Assembly (NCBI RefSeq): GCF_900115505.1
Contig: NZ_FOWQ01000002.1
Span: forward strand, 690,673 to 754,672
Length of the DNA: 64,000 nt
Direction: 5' to 3'
From: Geodermatophilus dictyosporus
GTDB taxonomy: Bacteria; Actinomycetota; Actinomycetes; Mycobacteriales; Geodermatophilaceae
The translations under genes and the position numbers were made by a program. Positions 8,138 through 18,600 of this stretch are shown piece after piece (position 1 is the stretch's first letter; the number at the start of each line of letters is the position of its first letter). The notes below the pieces were generated by a model. It was not told where the DNA came from, did not search any database, and worked only from the letters and a program-made list of their open reading frames with translations.

Positions 8138-9451
8138 ATGTCCGAGCCAGTCGTCGACGTCCACTCGCCCGCTGCCGAGCAGGCGGCCGAGATCGCGACC
8201 GCGCGCAAGGACATCCTCCGCATCGCCACCGCCGGCTCGGTCGACGACGGCAAGAGCACGCTGATCGGCCGGCTGCTCTACGACAGCAAGGCCGTCTTCG
8301 AGGACCAGTACGAGGCGATCGAGCGGGCCAGCAAAGGCGACTTCGTCGACCTGGCGCTGCTCACCGACGGCCTGCGCGCCGAGCGGGAGCAGGGCATCAC
8401 CATCGACGTCGCCTACCGGTACTTCTCCACCCCCCGGCGGACGTTCATCCTGGCCGACACCCCCGGCCACGTGCAGTACACGCGCAACATGGTCACCGGC
8501 GCCTCGACCGCCGACCTGGCGATCGTGCTGGTCGACGCGCGCAAGGGGATGCTCGAGCAGAGCCGGCGGCACGCCTTCCTGGCCTCGCTGCTGCGTGTGC
8601 CGCACCTGGTGGTCGCGGTGAACAAGATGGACCTCGTCGACTGGTCGCAGGAGACCTTCGAGGCCATCGCCGACGAGTTCAGCGCCTTCGCCGCCCGCCT
8701 CGACGTCCCCGACCTGACCGTCGTCCCGATCTCGGCGCTGCACGGCGACAACGTGGTCACCCGGTCCGACCGCGCGCCCTGGTACCAGGGGCCCTCGCTG
8801 CTGCACCACCTCGAGCACGTGCACGTGGCCGGCGACCGCAACCTCGTCGACGTCCGCTTCCCGGTGCAGTACGTCGTCCGGCCGCAGTCCGACGCGCACC
8901 ACGACTACCGCGGCTACGCGGGCACCGTGGCCAGCGGCGTGCTGCGGGTCGGGGACGAGGTGCAGGTGCTGCCCAGCGGCCTGACGACGTCGGTCACGGC
9001 GATCGACGGCCCGCGCGGCCCGGTGCAGGAGGCCTTCCCGCCGATGGCGGTGACCCTGCGGCTGGCCGACGACCTCGACGTCTCCCGCGGCGACCTCGTC
9101 TGCCGCCCGGCCAACGCGCCCCAGACCACCCAGGACCTCGACGCACTGGTCTGCTGGATGGCCGAGGAGCCGCTACGGCCGCGCCAGCGGCTGGCGGTCA
9201 AGCACACCACCCGTTCGGTGCGGGCGGTGGTCAAGGAGCTGGTGTACCGGCTCGACGTCAACACGCTGCACCGCGACCAGGAGGCCACCGAGCTCGGCCT
9301 CAACGACATCGGCCGGGTCCGGCTGCGCACCACCCAGCCGCTGTTCGTCGACGACTACAACCGCAACCGGGTCACCGGCCGGTTCATCCTCGTCGACGAG
9401 GCCACGAACGCCACCGTGGGCGCCGCGATGCTCCCGCCGCACCGCGGCTAG
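8138..9451 (+). CDS. cysN: Sulfate adenylyltransferase subunit 1 (GTPase)
   Basis: 437 residues, an EF-Tu-like GTPase. G1 GSVDDGKST (33-41), G3 DTPGH, G4 NKMD and the switch region REQGITIDVAYRYF are intact, followed by two beta-barrel domains. It couples GTP hydrolysis to APS synthesis by CysD. The length shows that the C-terminal APS kinase (CysC) domain found in many actinobacterial CysNC fusions is absent, and no separate cysC is in the window. The start is ATG at 8138. Confidence 0.95.
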   Translation: MSEPVVDVHSPAAEQAAEIATARKDILRIATAGSVDDGKSTLIGRLLYDSKAVFEDQYEAIERASKGDFVDLALLTDGLRAEREQGITIDVAYRYFSTPRRTFILADTPGHVQYTRNMVTGASTADLAIVLVDARKGMLEQSRRHAFLASLLRVPHLVVAVNKMDLVDWSQETFEAIADEFSAFAARLDVPDLTVVPISALHGDNVVTRSDRAPWYQGPSLLHHLEHVHVAGDRNLVDVRFPVQYVVRPQSDAHHDYRGYAGTVASGVLRVGDEVQVLPSGLTTSVTAIDGPRGPVQEAFPPMAVTLRLADDLDVSRGDLVCRPANAPQTTQDLDALVCWMAEEPLRPRQRLAVKHTTRSVRAVVKELVYRLDVNTLHRDQEATELGLNDIGRVRLRTTQPLFVDDYNRNRVTGRFILVDEATNATVGAAMLPPHRG

Positions 9452-9459
9452 GCCCCCCC

Positions 9460-10290
9460 TCAGGCCGCGGCGGCGGCTCCTCCCGCCACCCGCTGCAGCG
9501 CCCGGCGGGTGAGCAGCCGGGCCAGGTGACGGCGGTACTCCTGGTCGGCGTGCATGTCGGCGCCGGGGCTGGTGCCCTGGTCGGCCAGCGCGGCGGCCTC
9601 CTCGATCGACGCGCCCCGGGCGAGGGCCTCCTCGGTGGCGGTGGCCCGCACGACCGAGCCGGCCATGTTGGCCAGCGCGACCCGGCCCTCGACGGCGGCG
9701 ACGGCGACGATCGGCCAGTCGTTGGCCCGGCGGGTGAACTTCTCGTAGGCCCAGCCGGCCGTGCCGGTCCGCGGCACCCGCACCTCGACGATGAGCTCGT
9801 CGGGCTCCAGGGCGGTCTCGAAGAAGCCGAGCCAGAACTCGGGGATCGGGATCTCCCGGCGCCCGCCCGGACCCTGCACGACCACGGTGCCGCCCAGGGC
9901 GAGCAGCGCCGTGGGCAGGTCCGACGCCGGGTCGCTGTGCGCGACCGTCCCGCCGATGGTGCCCCGGTGGCGCACCTGCGGGTCGCCGACCTGGGCGGCC
10001 ACGTACGGCAGGATCGGCACCTCGGCGGCGGCGACGGCGTCCCGCTCGAGCTCGTGGTGCCGGGTGCCCGCGCCGACGGCGACCTCGTCCCCCTCCACGC
10101 GCACGTAGGACAGGTCGCGGATGCCGCTGATGTCGATGAGCACCGACGGGACGGCCAGCCGCAGCTTCATGATCGGCAGCAGCGAGTGCCCGCCGGCGAG
10201 CAGCTTGGCGTCCTCGCCGTGCTCGGTGAGCGCGGCCACGGCCTCGTCCACCGACTGCACCCGCACGTAGTCGAACTGCGAGGGGATCAC
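9460..10290 (-). CDS. Molybdenum hydroxylase medium (FAD) subunit
   Basis: 276 residues of the CoxM/CutM family. The N-terminal FAD-binding segment has [16 protein letters not shown], and the second FAD motif is [19 protein letters not shown]. The C-terminal domain is of the CO-dehydrogenase flavoprotein type. It passes electrons from the iron-sulfur small subunit to FAD. GTG 10290 with GAGGTGGGG upstream is the best start. Third gene of the large-small-medium operon, convergent with cysN. Confidence 0.9.
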   Translation of the reverse strand: MIPSQFDYVRVQSVDEAVAALTEHGEDAKLLAGGHSLLPIMKLRLAVPSVLIDISGIRDLSYVRVEGDEVAVGAGTRHHELERDAVAAAEVPILPYVAAQVGDPQVRHRGTIGGTVAHSDPASDLPTALLALGGTVVVQGPGGRREIPIPEFWLGFFETALEPDELIVEVRVPRTGTAGWAYEKFTRRANDWPIVAVAAVEGRVALANMAGSVVRATATEEALARGASIEEAAALADQGTSPGADMHADQEYRRHLARLLTRRALQRVAGGAAAAA

Positions 10291-10363
10291 GACCCCACCT
10301 CGCTGGCGCTCGCCGGGCTCGTGACCCGGGATGCCCGGTCCTCCCATGACCTCGCGAGCTCGG

Positions 10364-10867
10364 TCATGCGTCCACCTCCTGCGCCTGCGGCACCTGGCCG
10401 GCGGCCGGGCCGGCCTGGGCCGCGGCCCGCACCGCCCGGACGATGTTGTGGTAGCCGGTGCACCGGCAGAGGTTGCCCTCCAGCCCCTCCCGGACCTCGC
10501 GGTCGGTGGGGTCGGGGTTGTCGGCCAGCAGGCCCACCGCCGCCATGACCATGCCCGGGGTGCAGAACCCGCACTGCAGGCCGTGCTCCTCGCGGAAGGC
10601 CTGCTGCACGGGGTGCATCTCGCCGTCCGGCCCGGCCAGGCCCTCGAGCGTGGTGACCTGCGCGCCGTCGGTCTGGACCGCGAGCACCGTGCACGACTTC
10701 ACCGACAGCCCGTCGACGATGACGGTGCACGCGCCGCACGAGGTGGTGTCGCAGCCGATGTTGGTCGCCTTCAGCCCGCGCACCTCGCGCAGGTAGTGCG
10801 CCAGCAGCAGCCGCGGTTCGACCTCGTCGGTCCGCTGCTGCCCGTTGACGGTGATCGAGACCTGCAT
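10364..10867 (-). CDS. Molybdenum hydroxylase small (2Fe-2S) subunit
   Basis: 167 residues. The N-terminal plant-type cluster is [11 protein letters not shown] plus a downstream Cys, and the C-terminal cluster is CGFCTPGMV followed by [10 protein letters not shown]. These are the eight Cys of a CoxS-type subunit that relays electrons from the Mo centre to FAD. Its ATG overlaps the stop of the large-subunit gene (ATGA), so the two are translationally coupled. Confidence 0.95.
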   Translation of the reverse strand: MQVSITVNGQQRTDEVEPRLLLAHYLREVRGLKATNIGCDTTSCGACTVIVDGLSVKSCTVLAVQTDGAQVTTLEGLAGPDGEMHPVQQAFREEHGLQCGFCTPGMVMAAVGLLADNPDPTDREVREGLEGNLCRCTGYHNIVRAVRAAAQAGPAAGQVPQAQEVDA

Positions 10868-13143
10868 CAGTGCTCCCCCCGTGCCTGCTGGATGGCCCGG
10901 AACACCCGCATCGGGGTGGTGGGCATGTCGATGTGCCGGACGCCGAGGTGGGCCACCGCGTCGATGACCGCGTTCTGCACGGCCGGGGTGGCGCCGATCG
11001 TCCCGGCCTCGCCGATGCCCTTCGCACCGAGCGCGTTCATCGGCGTCGGCGTGGCCATCTCGACCAGCTCGAAGTTCGGCAGCTCGGTGGCCGAGACGAA
11101 CGGGTAGTCGGCCAGCGTCGACGTCGTCGGGTTGCCGTCCTCGTCGTAGAGGACCTCCTCCAGCAGCGCCTGCGCCACGCCCTGGGCGTAGCCGCCGTGC
11201 CGCTGCCCCTCGGCCAGCAGCGGGTTGAGGATCGTGCCGGCGTCGTCGACGGCGATCAGGCGGGCCACCTCGGCCTTGCCGGACTCGACGTCGACCTCGG
11301 CGACCACCACGTGGGCGCCGAAGGGGAACGTCGGGGCGGCCGCGGTGAACCGGGTCCGCACCAGCAGCGGCTCGTCGCCGGCCAGGTCGGCGAAGCTGAC
11401 CCCCGTCCCCGGCGTCCCGCGGACGGCGAGCCCGGCCAGCCCCAGGTCGACCACGAGGTCCCCGGGGGCGACCTCGAGCCGCTCCGCGGCGCGCTCCTTG
11501 GCCAGCTCGACGAGCTCGACGGCCGCCTGGTGCACCGCCGCGCCCCCCTGCTGGAGGCTGCGCGAGCCCATCGTGCCGCCGCCCTGCGGGATCAGGTCGG
11601 TGTCGCCGTGGACGACGGTGATGTCCTCGATCGGGATGCCGAGCTGGTCGCTGGCGATCATCGCCCACGCCGTGGCGTGCCCCTGACCGTGCGGGGAGGT
11701 GCCGGTGAGCACGGTCGCCGTCCCGTCCGGGTGGACCTCCAGCGAGGCGCCCTCCCCGGTGCCGGCACCGTTGTCGGCCCCGGTGATCTCCACGTAGACC
11801 GACATCCCGATGCCCAGCTGCCGGACGTCCCCGCGCTCCCGGCGCCGCGCCTGCTCGGCCCGCAGCTCGGCGTAGCCGGCGACCTCCAGCGCCTTGTCCA
11901 GGGCCGCGGTGTAGTCGCCGGTGTCGTAGGTGGCGCCCATCGGGGTGGTGTGCGGCTCGGTGAACGCCGGCAGCAGGTTCCTGCGGCGGACGTCGGCCGG
12001 GTCCATGCCGATCTCGGCGGCGAACAGGTCGACCGCCCGCTCCAGCGCCGCGGTCGCCTCCGGCCGGCCGGCGCCCCGGTAGGCACCGATGGACGTCGTC
12101 GTGGTGGCCAGGGCGCGCGCCTGGGCGTGCACGCGCGGGAAGCCGTAGACCCCGGGGGCCATGAGCATGGTCAGGGTGGGCAGCACCGTCCCGATGCGCG
12201 GGTAGGAGCCGCAGTCCTGGTCGACCACGATGCTGTACGCCTCGATCGTGCCGTCCCGGCGCCCGCCGACGGTGACCACCTGGTCCTGTCCCCGGCCGTG
12301 GAGCATCCCGATCATGTTCTCCGACCGGCTCTCCGACCAGCGCACCGGCCGCCCGACGTGCTTGGCCAGCCAGGCGACGAAGGCGTACTCGGGGTCGGCG
12401 CCGATCTTCGCGCCGAAGCCCCCGCCGACGTCGGGGGTGATGAGGTGGATCAGGTCGGGGTCCATCTTGAGCCAGTCCCCGAACTGGCCGCGGGCCTGCT
12501 GGGCGCCCTGGTTGGTGCACCAGACGGTGACCTTGCCGTCCTCGTCCCAGGCGGCGGCCGCGGCACGGCCCTCCAGCGGCACCGGCGCCACCCGCTGGTT
12601 GACCATCGGCTGGGTGACGACGACCTCGCAGCCGTCGAAGAAGTCCGCCGGCGCGGGCTCGCCGAAGGAGGCCATGACGTTGGTGCCCGCCTCGGGGAAC
12701 AGCAGCACCTCGTCGGAGGCGGCCGCGGCGGTGCCGACGACGGCGGGCAGCGGCTCGATGTCGACGGCGACCATCTCGGCGGCGTCCTCGCCCTGGTACC
12801 GCTCCTCGGTGAGGACGACGGCGATCGGGTCGCCGACGAACCGGACGCGGTCCGACGCCAGCCAGGGCCGGGTCATCGCCGGGTTGACGAACGGGAAGGG
12901 CGGGGGGATCGGGACGAGCTCGGCGACGTCCTCGGCCGTGACCACGGCGACCACGCCCGGCGCCTCCCGGGCGGCGGAGGCGTCGACCGACAGCAGCCGG
13001 CCGTGGGCGACGGTGGACCGCACGAAGGTCGCGTGCAGCGCCCCGGTGAGCCGCTCGTCGGCCAGGTCGTCGGTGTAGGTGGCCCCGCGGGTGAGGAACA
13101 GCGGGTCTTCGGTCCGGACGACGCGGGTGCCGAGGATGCTCAT
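10867..13143 (-). CDS. Molybdenum hydroxylase large subunit, form II CoxL-like
   Basis: 758 residues of the xanthine oxidase / CO dehydrogenase large-subunit family, binding the molybdopterin cytosine dinucleotide cofactor. GGGFGAKIG, the Gln-rich [14 protein letters not shown] and GAKGIGEAG cofactor regions are present. The active-site loop reads AYRGAGR, the form II signature; true CO dehydrogenase (form I) has AYxCSFR with the Cu-binding Cys. The enzyme therefore probably oxidises another aldehyde, purine or aromatic substrate. No accessory (CoxD/E/F-type) genes are beside it. Confidence 0.92.
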   Translation of the reverse strand: MSILGTRVVRTEDPLFLTRGATYTDDLADERLTGALHATFVRSTVAHGRLLSVDASAAREAPGVVAVVTAEDVAELVPIPPPFPFVNPAMTRPWLASDRVRFVGDPIAVVLTEERYQGEDAAEMVAVDIEPLPAVVGTAAAASDEVLLFPEAGTNVMASFGEPAPADFFDGCEVVVTQPMVNQRVAPVPLEGRAAAAAWDEDGKVTVWCTNQGAQQARGQFGDWLKMDPDLIHLITPDVGGGFGAKIGADPEYAFVAWLAKHVGRPVRWSESRSENMIGMLHGRGQDQVVTVGGRRDGTIEAYSIVVDQDCGSYPRIGTVLPTLTMLMAPGVYGFPRVHAQARALATTTTSIGAYRGAGRPEATAALERAVDLFAAEIGMDPADVRRRNLLPAFTEPHTTPMGATYDTGDYTAALDKALEVAGYAELRAEQARRRERGDVRQLGIGMSVYVEITGADNGAGTGEGASLEVHPDGTATVLTGTSPHGQGHATAWAMIASDQLGIPIEDITVVHGDTDLIPQGGGTMGSRSLQQGGAAVHQAAVELVELAKERAAERLEVAPGDLVVDLGLAGLAVRGTPGTGVSFADLAGDEPLLVRTRFTAAAPTFPFGAHVVVAEVDVESGKAEVARLIAVDDAGTILNPLLAEGQRHGGYAQGVAQALLEEVLYDEDGNPTTSTLADYPFVSATELPNFELVEMATPTPMNALGAKGIGEAGTIGATPAVQNAVIDAVAHLGVRHIDMPTTPMRVFRAIQQARGEH

Positions 13144-13265
13144 GCGCGAACCTTCCGGAGACGACGGGTGGCCCCGGTCACTATCGGGGACGCGGGCCGT
13201 TCCGCCAACCCCGGAGGCCGCACGGTGCGCGCGTCGCGCGTGTCACGGCCCGCCGGCCAGGCCGG

Positions 13266-14156
13266 TCAGCTCTCCGGCCGCGCCCCCACCTCGTCGCGCC
13301 AGCTGTGCACGGGCGCCCACCCGAGGACGCGGCGGGCGCGCTCGCTGCTCATGAGCGCCTGGTTCCCCTCCAGCGGGCCGCGCACCGGCACGCCGGGGAA
13401 GTACCCGGCTGCGAGCTCGGCGCTGGGCCGGCTCATGACGGTGTCGGCGTTGGCGACGACGAAGACCTCGGCACCGCGGCCGAGGTGGTCCAGAGCGGCC
13501 ACCACCGCCGAGGCGCCGTCGCGCGCGTCGATGTAGGACCACGCGTTCCACCGCCGCAGCGTCGGGTCGGCGTCGAAGGAGGGGAAGTCCGCGTAGTCGG
13601 CCGGCTCCATCACGTTGGAGAAGCGCAGCCCGGTGATCGACAGCTCCGGCCGCCACCGCGCGAACTGCCGCGCCATCTCCTCCTCCAGCGTCTTCGACAG
13701 CGAGTAGGAGGTGGTGGGCGCGGGCCCGCAGTCCTCGTCGAGGGGGAGGTGCGGCGGAGGGGTGTCGAAGGGCAGTCCCAGCACGGTCTCGCTGGAGGCC
13801 CACACGACGGTGTCGATCCCGGCCACGCGAGCGGCGGCGAAGACGTTGTAGGTGGTCGTGACGTTCGCGGCGAACAGCGTCGCGTCGGGCCGGAGACCGG
13901 GGGCCGGCAGGGCGGCGAGGTGGACGACGGCGTCGGGGACGGGCCAGCGGTCGTCGACGCCGGTCAGCACGCCGACGGCCTGGCCGTAGTCGGTGAGGTC
14001 GGCGCAGGTCCAGGCGACGTCGGAGCGGCCGGGGTGCACGAGGTCCACGACGGACACCCGGGAGCCGCACCGCACCAGGAGGTCGACGACGGCGCGACCG
14101 AGCTTGCCGCTCCCCCCGGTCACCAGCACGTGCCGGGCCTGCCCGGTCACCGGCAC
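13266..14156 (-). CDS. NAD-dependent epimerase/dehydratase
   Basis: 296 residues, extended SDR family. Rossmann motif TGGSGKLG at about 13-20, HLAALPAPG, and the catalytic Tyr-x3-Lys as YSLSK. It is shorter than typical UDP-galactose 4-epimerases (about 320-340), and the C-terminus is trimmed. The substrate is probably a nucleotide sugar or related compound, but neighbours give no clue. Single gene, separated by 122 bp from the molybdenum hydroxylase operon on the same strand. Confidence 0.85.
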   Translation of the reverse strand: MPVTGQARHVLVTGGSGKLGRAVVDLLVRCGSRVSVVDLVHPGRSDVAWTCADLTDYGQAVGVLTGVDDRWPVPDAVVHLAALPAPGLRPDATLFAANVTTTYNVFAAARVAGIDTVVWASSETVLGLPFDTPPPHLPLDEDCGPAPTTSYSLSKTLEEEMARQFARWRPELSITGLRFSNVMEPADYADFPSFDADPTLRRWNAWSYIDARDGASAVVAALDHLGRGAEVFVVANADTVMSRPSAELAAGYFPGVPVRGPLEGNQALMSSERARRVLGWAPVHSWRDEVGARPES

Positions 14157-14291
14157 CGGTCCTCGGGTACGGCGCGCGGGGGAGGACGGTCACGGTTCTC
14201 CGATCCGGGTCGTCAGGCGTCCGGCTGCAGTGGCGCACCGGCCCCTGCCGCCCGTCCGGTGTGCCGGTGGCGGGCAGGGGCGGCGGTCGCT

Positions 14292-14468
14292 CTAGGCCTG
14301 GTCGCCGTCCGGGGGCGCGGGGGCCTGGCCGGCGTCGCCGTCCCAGTCCTTGCCGGCCTGGTAGGCGTGACCGGAGGCGCTGTCGGTCTGGTCGGCGACG
14401 GTCTGGGCCATCTCCTCGTCGCTCAGGCCCTCGCCGGCGCTCTCGGTGTGGCTGGTCGGCTCGCTCAT
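14292..14468 (-). CDS. Small acidic hypothetical protein
   Basis: 58 residues, starting MSEPTSHTESAGEGLSDEEM and ending in a Pro/Asp-rich tail; no TM helix or Cys. The ATG at 14468 is preceded by GGAGGAG at good spacing, and codon third positions are nearly all G or C, which supports coding. The family is unknown. The composition resembles small, disordered, stress-associated actinobacterial proteins. It lies 81 bp downstream of an RsbW-like gene on the same strand. Confidence 0.6.
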   Translation of the reverse strand: MSEPTSHTESAGEGLSDEEMAQTVADQTDSASGHAYQAGKDWDGDAGQAPAPPDGDQA

Positions 14469-14549
14469 CGCGTCTCCTCCGTCGGGAACTGTCCCGACAG
14501 CCCTCCCCGGAGACCCCGCCGGTGAAACGCGGTGCCGCCGCGGTGCGCC

Positions 14550-14939
14550 TCAGTCGCCGCCGGGGCCCATGACGAACCAGATCCGCTTGCCGCCGTCGAC
14601 CTGCTCGACCCCCCAGCGGTCGGCGACGGCCTCGACGATCTGCATGCCCCGGCCACGGGGCTGGTCACCGCGCAGCTCCCCCACCACCGGCTGCACGGCC
14701 GAGCCGTCGGCCACCGCGATGCGCAGCCAGCCGTCGGAGAACTCCACCTCCAGCGACAGCACGGCCTCACCGCCGACGTGGTCCACCACGTTGGCCACCA
14801 GCTCGGTGACCAGCAGGGCGACGTCGGCGTCGTCCTGCGGCACCTGCCAGGCGCGCACGAGCTCGCGGACGACGTGGCGGGCCGCCGGGACGCTGCGCGT
14901 CGTCGGCGGCAGGTCCACGCGTGCGGTGAGTGTCGACAC
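14550..14939 (-). CDS. RsbW-like ATP-binding anti-sigma/regulatory protein
   Basis: 129 residues, a GHKL ATPase domain of the HATPase_c_2 / SpoIIAB type. The N-box reads LLVTELVANVVDHV and the G-box GRGMQIVEAVADRWGVE. Such stand-alone domains act as anti-sigma-factor kinases or partner-switching regulators, but no anti-anti-sigma factor or sigma factor is adjacent. GTG 14939 is the likely start, with AGGGGG upstream. Divergent from the HTH protein gene across 213 bp. Confidence 0.85.
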   Translation of the reverse strand: MSTLTARVDLPPTTRSVPAARHVVRELVRAWQVPQDDADVALLVTELVANVVDHVGGEAVLSLEVEFSDGWLRIAVADGSAVQPVVGELRGDQPRGRGMQIVEAVADRWGVEQVDGGKRIWFVMGPGGD

Positions 14940-15073
14940 GGTCAGCGCCCCCTGTGACGGGTCGGGGTGGCGACCGGTCCGTTGTGTGAGATCGAACGGT
15001 GGACGACCATCCCGCACGAGGGCGCCGACACGCAACCCCTCTTGCACGCAATCCCCATCGCACGTCACACGGG

Positions 15074-15103
15074 TTGCAGGCAAGGGTCGTTCAGACCTAT
15101 CGT
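15074..15103 (+). promoter_or_regulatory. Possible promoter of HTH gene
   Basis: TTGCAG at 15074-15079 and TATCGT at 15098-15103 are 18 bp apart, in a comparatively AT-rich stretch of the divergent region. They point toward the HTH gene starting at 15153. Match to a housekeeping sigma consensus is moderate. Confidence 0.3.
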
Positions 15104-15152
15104 GCACAACACAGTGACGCCCGAACGCGGTCGTCGGCGCGGAGGAGGAGCG

Positions 15153-15596
15153 GTGGAGGCAGCCTCGGTGGCCGGGCCGGTCGAGGACGTCGGGACGGGG
15201 AGCGCGGAGGCGGCCCCTCATCGGGCCGCGACGGACCCGGGCGAGGACACCGCCGTCCAGGCGCTCGAGGAACTGGTCCGGGAGATCGACCGGTGCGCCG
15301 CGGAGCTGCAGGGCGCCCGGGCGCGGGCGGAGGTCCTGCTGGCCGACCGGCGCGCCGGGCACAGCTGGCTGGAGCTCGTCACCCAGGAGAGCCGCCCCCT
15401 GGTCGTCGAGCGGATCACCACGGTGCTGTCGGCCCTCTCCGGCGCAGGCTCGGCCTGGCGGCGGGCGCAGGCCCGGGCACTGCAGGAGGAACGGGTGAGC
15501 ATCAACCGCATCGCGGCGATGTACGGCGTCACCCGTCAGCGGATCTCCGCCCTGCTCCGCGAGGGCGCCCCCGCCGAACGGTCCGACGCCGGCTGA
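15153..15596 (+). CDS. Small helix-turn-helix protein
   Basis: 147 residues from GTG 15153, selected because GGAGGAGGAG lies directly upstream. A helical, probably coiled-coil middle (ALEELVREIDRCAAELQGAR) is followed by a C-terminal HTH: SINRIAAMYGVTRQRISALL. The HTH resembles sigma-70 region 4 or helix-turn-helix of the Fis/Psq type. It is probably a DNA-binding regulator. Earlier in-frame starts at 14967 and 15114 would add low-complexity residues. Confidence 0.7.
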   Translation: MEAASVAGPVEDVGTGSAEAAPHRAATDPGEDTAVQALEELVREIDRCAAELQGARARAEVLLADRRAGHSWLELVTQESRPLVVERITTVLSALSGAGSAWRRAQARALQEERVSINRIAAMYGVTRQRISALLREGAPAERSDAG

Positions 15597-15624
15597 CCGG
15601 CCGGCTCCCCCGGCGGCCGCCGCG

Positions 15625-18600
15625 CTAGGCCGTGAGCGCGTCGATGGCCTTGTAGACCCGCTGCTCCGACACCGGCCGCGGCGTGCCGACGGCCTGGGCG
15701 AACAGGCTGACCCGCAGCTCCTCGACCATCCAGCGCACCCGCACCACCGGGTCGTCGGGCGCGCCGGTCGAGGGCACCTCGCGCCGCAGCTGCTCGTACT
15801 CGGCGGTCACGGCCGCCACCTGCTGCGTCCACAGCGCGTCGCGCGCCGCGTTGGCCGGGAGCTTCTCCAGCCGGTGCGCCATCGCGCGCAGGTAGCGGAC
15901 GAGGTCGGGCAGCCGTCGGCGCCCCGCGCCGGCCACGAACCCGCGGTGCAGCAGCCCGCCCATCTGCCGGCGCAGGTCGGCGACCGCCGCCTCGGGCACC
16001 CGCCGGCCCGGCGCGGCGCCGATCGCCACGGCGACCTCGCGGGCCTGGGTGAGCACCGCCTCGACCCGCCGCACGGTGTCCTGGGTGAGGGGCAGCAGCT
16101 GCTGGCGGGCCGTGGCCACGAGGCCGGTGAACGCGGCCTCGTCCCGCGGTGGCCCGCCGGCGGCCGCGATCAGCTCGTCGGCCGCGGCCTCGACGCAGTC
16201 GTCGACCAGCGCGGGGATCTCGCCGTCGGGGTTGAACTGCAGCGCGAGCCTGGTCCTCGGCGACAGGCCCTTCACCACCTTGCCCGTGGGTGAGCCGGCG
16301 ACCAGCAGGAGCAGCCGGCGCGCACCCCGCCAGGTCAGCCGGGTGGCCTCGGCCTCGGTGGCCACCACCCGGACGCCGACCGTCGTGCCCTCGTCGACCA
16401 GCGCCGGGTACGCGGTGACGACGTGCCCGCCGCGGCGGACGTCGACGGTGCGCGGCAGGTCCCCGACGGACCAGGTGGTCAGCCCGGTGCGCTCGACGTC
16501 GGAGGCCGCCGCGGCCAGGCTCGCGCGGGCCTGCGGCGCCACCTCGGCGCGCAGCGCGGCCAGCTCCTTGCCCTGCGCCAGGGTGCGGTTGCGCTCGTCG
16601 ACGACCCGGAAGGTCGCCCGCAGGTGGCCGGGCACCTGCTCGGGACGCCAGGCGTCCGGCGGGACGACGATCGCGGCGGCCCGGCGCAGCTCGCGCTCCA
16701 GCGCCGGCAGCAGCGGCTCGGTCGGCGCGATGCGGGGCAGCACCTCGCGCACCCGGTCGGGGATCGGCACCAGGGCGCGCCGCAGCTGCTTGGGCAGCGT
16801 CCGCAGCAGCGCGGTCACCAGCTCCGCGCGCAGACCGGGCACCGTGAAGGCCAGGGACTCGCCGGACGTCTGCTCGGCGACGGTGTCGAGCACCGCCAGC
16901 GGGACGTCGACGGTGACGCCGTCGGTCGGGGTGCCCGGCGCGAACGCGTAGGACAGCGGCAGGGTCAGGCCCTGCGTCAGCGGCACCTCGTCGGGGAAGT
17001 CCTCGACGCGCACCTGCCCGGCCGTCGCCGCGTTGGTGAGCATCTCGGGGGTGAACGTGAGCAGGTCGGGGGTCTCCCGACGGGCCTGCTTCCACCACCG
17101 GTCGAAGTGCCGGGTGGAGACGACGTCAGCCGGGACGCGCGCGTCGTAGAGCTCGAAGACCGTCTCGTCGTCGACGCGGATGTCGCGGCGACGGGCCCGC
17201 TCCTCGAGTTCCGCGACCCGCTCCAGCGCCCGCTGGTTGTCGGCCCAGAACCGGTGGTGCGTCGTCCACTCGCCCTGCACGAGGGCGTGCCGGATGAACA
17301 GCTCGCGGGAGACCACCGGGTCGATCGAGCCGTACTGCACCCGGCGGCCCACCACCAGCGGCAGTCCGTACAGGGTCACCCGCTCGGTGGCCACGACGGA
17401 GCCGCGCTTGGCGTCCCACCGCGGCTCGGAGTGCTCCCGCTTCACCAGGTGGCCGGCCAGCCGCTCGACGTCGTCGGGGTCGACGCGGGCCACCGTGCGG
17501 GCGAACAGCCGGCTGGTCTCCACCAGCTCGGCGGCCACGACCCACCGCGGCGGCTTCTTCGCCAGCGGGGTGCCGGGGGCGATGACGAACCGGGCACCGC
17601 GGGCACCCAGGTACTCCCGGCTGCCGCGTCGCCGCGACGCCTCCTTGCCGCCGCCGCCGCCCTTGGCGTCCTCGGCCTGCAGTCCCACCTGCGACAGCAG
17701 GCCGGACAGCAGGGCGGTGGTGATGCCGCGCTCGTCGGGCTCGGCGGCGGGCGGGGCGAGGGTCATGCCGAGCCGGCGGGCGGTGCCGCGCAGCTGGCCG
17801 TAGAGGTCCTGCCACTCGCGGATGCGCAGGTAGTGCAGGAACTCCCGCTTGATCGTGCGGCGGAAGGCGCTGCCCGACAGCGCCTCGGCCTGCTCGGCGA
17901 GGTACCGCCAGAGGTTGAGCAGGGTGAGGAAGTCGGAGTGCTCGTCGGCGAAGCGGGCGTGCGCCTGGTCGGCGGCCTGCTGGTGCTCGGCGGGCCGCTC
18001 GCGGGGGTCCTGGACGGTCAGCCCGGCGGCGATGACCAGGACCTCGTCGAGCACGCCCCGCCGGTCGGCCTCGACCACCATGCGGCCCAGCCGCGGGTCG
18101 AGCGGCAGCTGGGCGAGCGCGCGGCCGATCGGGGTGAGCCGGCTGCGCTCGTCGAACGCCCCGAGCTCCTCGAGCAGCGCCCGGCCGTCGGCGACGGCGC
18201 GGCGGTCCGGCGGGTCGATGAACGGGAAGTCCTCCACCGCGCCCAGGTCGAGGGCGGCCATCTGCAGCAGCACCGCGGCCAGGCCGGTGCGCAGGATCTC
18301 CGGGTCGGTGTACTCCGGGCGGCCGTCGAAGTCGTCCGCGGTGTAGAGCCGGATCGCGATGCCGTCGGCCACCCGCCCGCAGCGGCCCGAGCGCTGCCGC
18401 GCCGAGGCCTGGCTGATCGGCTCGATGGGCAGCCGCTGCACCTTGGTCCGGGCGCTGTAGCGGGAGATGCGGGCGGTCCCGGGGTCGACGACGTAGCGGA
18501 TCCCGGGCACGGTCAGCGAGGTCTCGGCGACGTTGGTGGCGAGCACGACCCGCCGTCCGGTGTGCGGCTGGAAGACCCGGTGCTGGTCGGCGGCCGACAG

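Noticed and set aside
10867-13143. Genuine CO dehydrogenase (form I)
   Set aside because: The active-site loop is AYRGAGR, lacking the Cys that binds copper in form I.
10870-13536. 888-codon open frame opposite the molybdenum hydroxylase large subunit
   Set aside because: Antisense shadow: composition follows the real gene's third positions, and no motif is visible.
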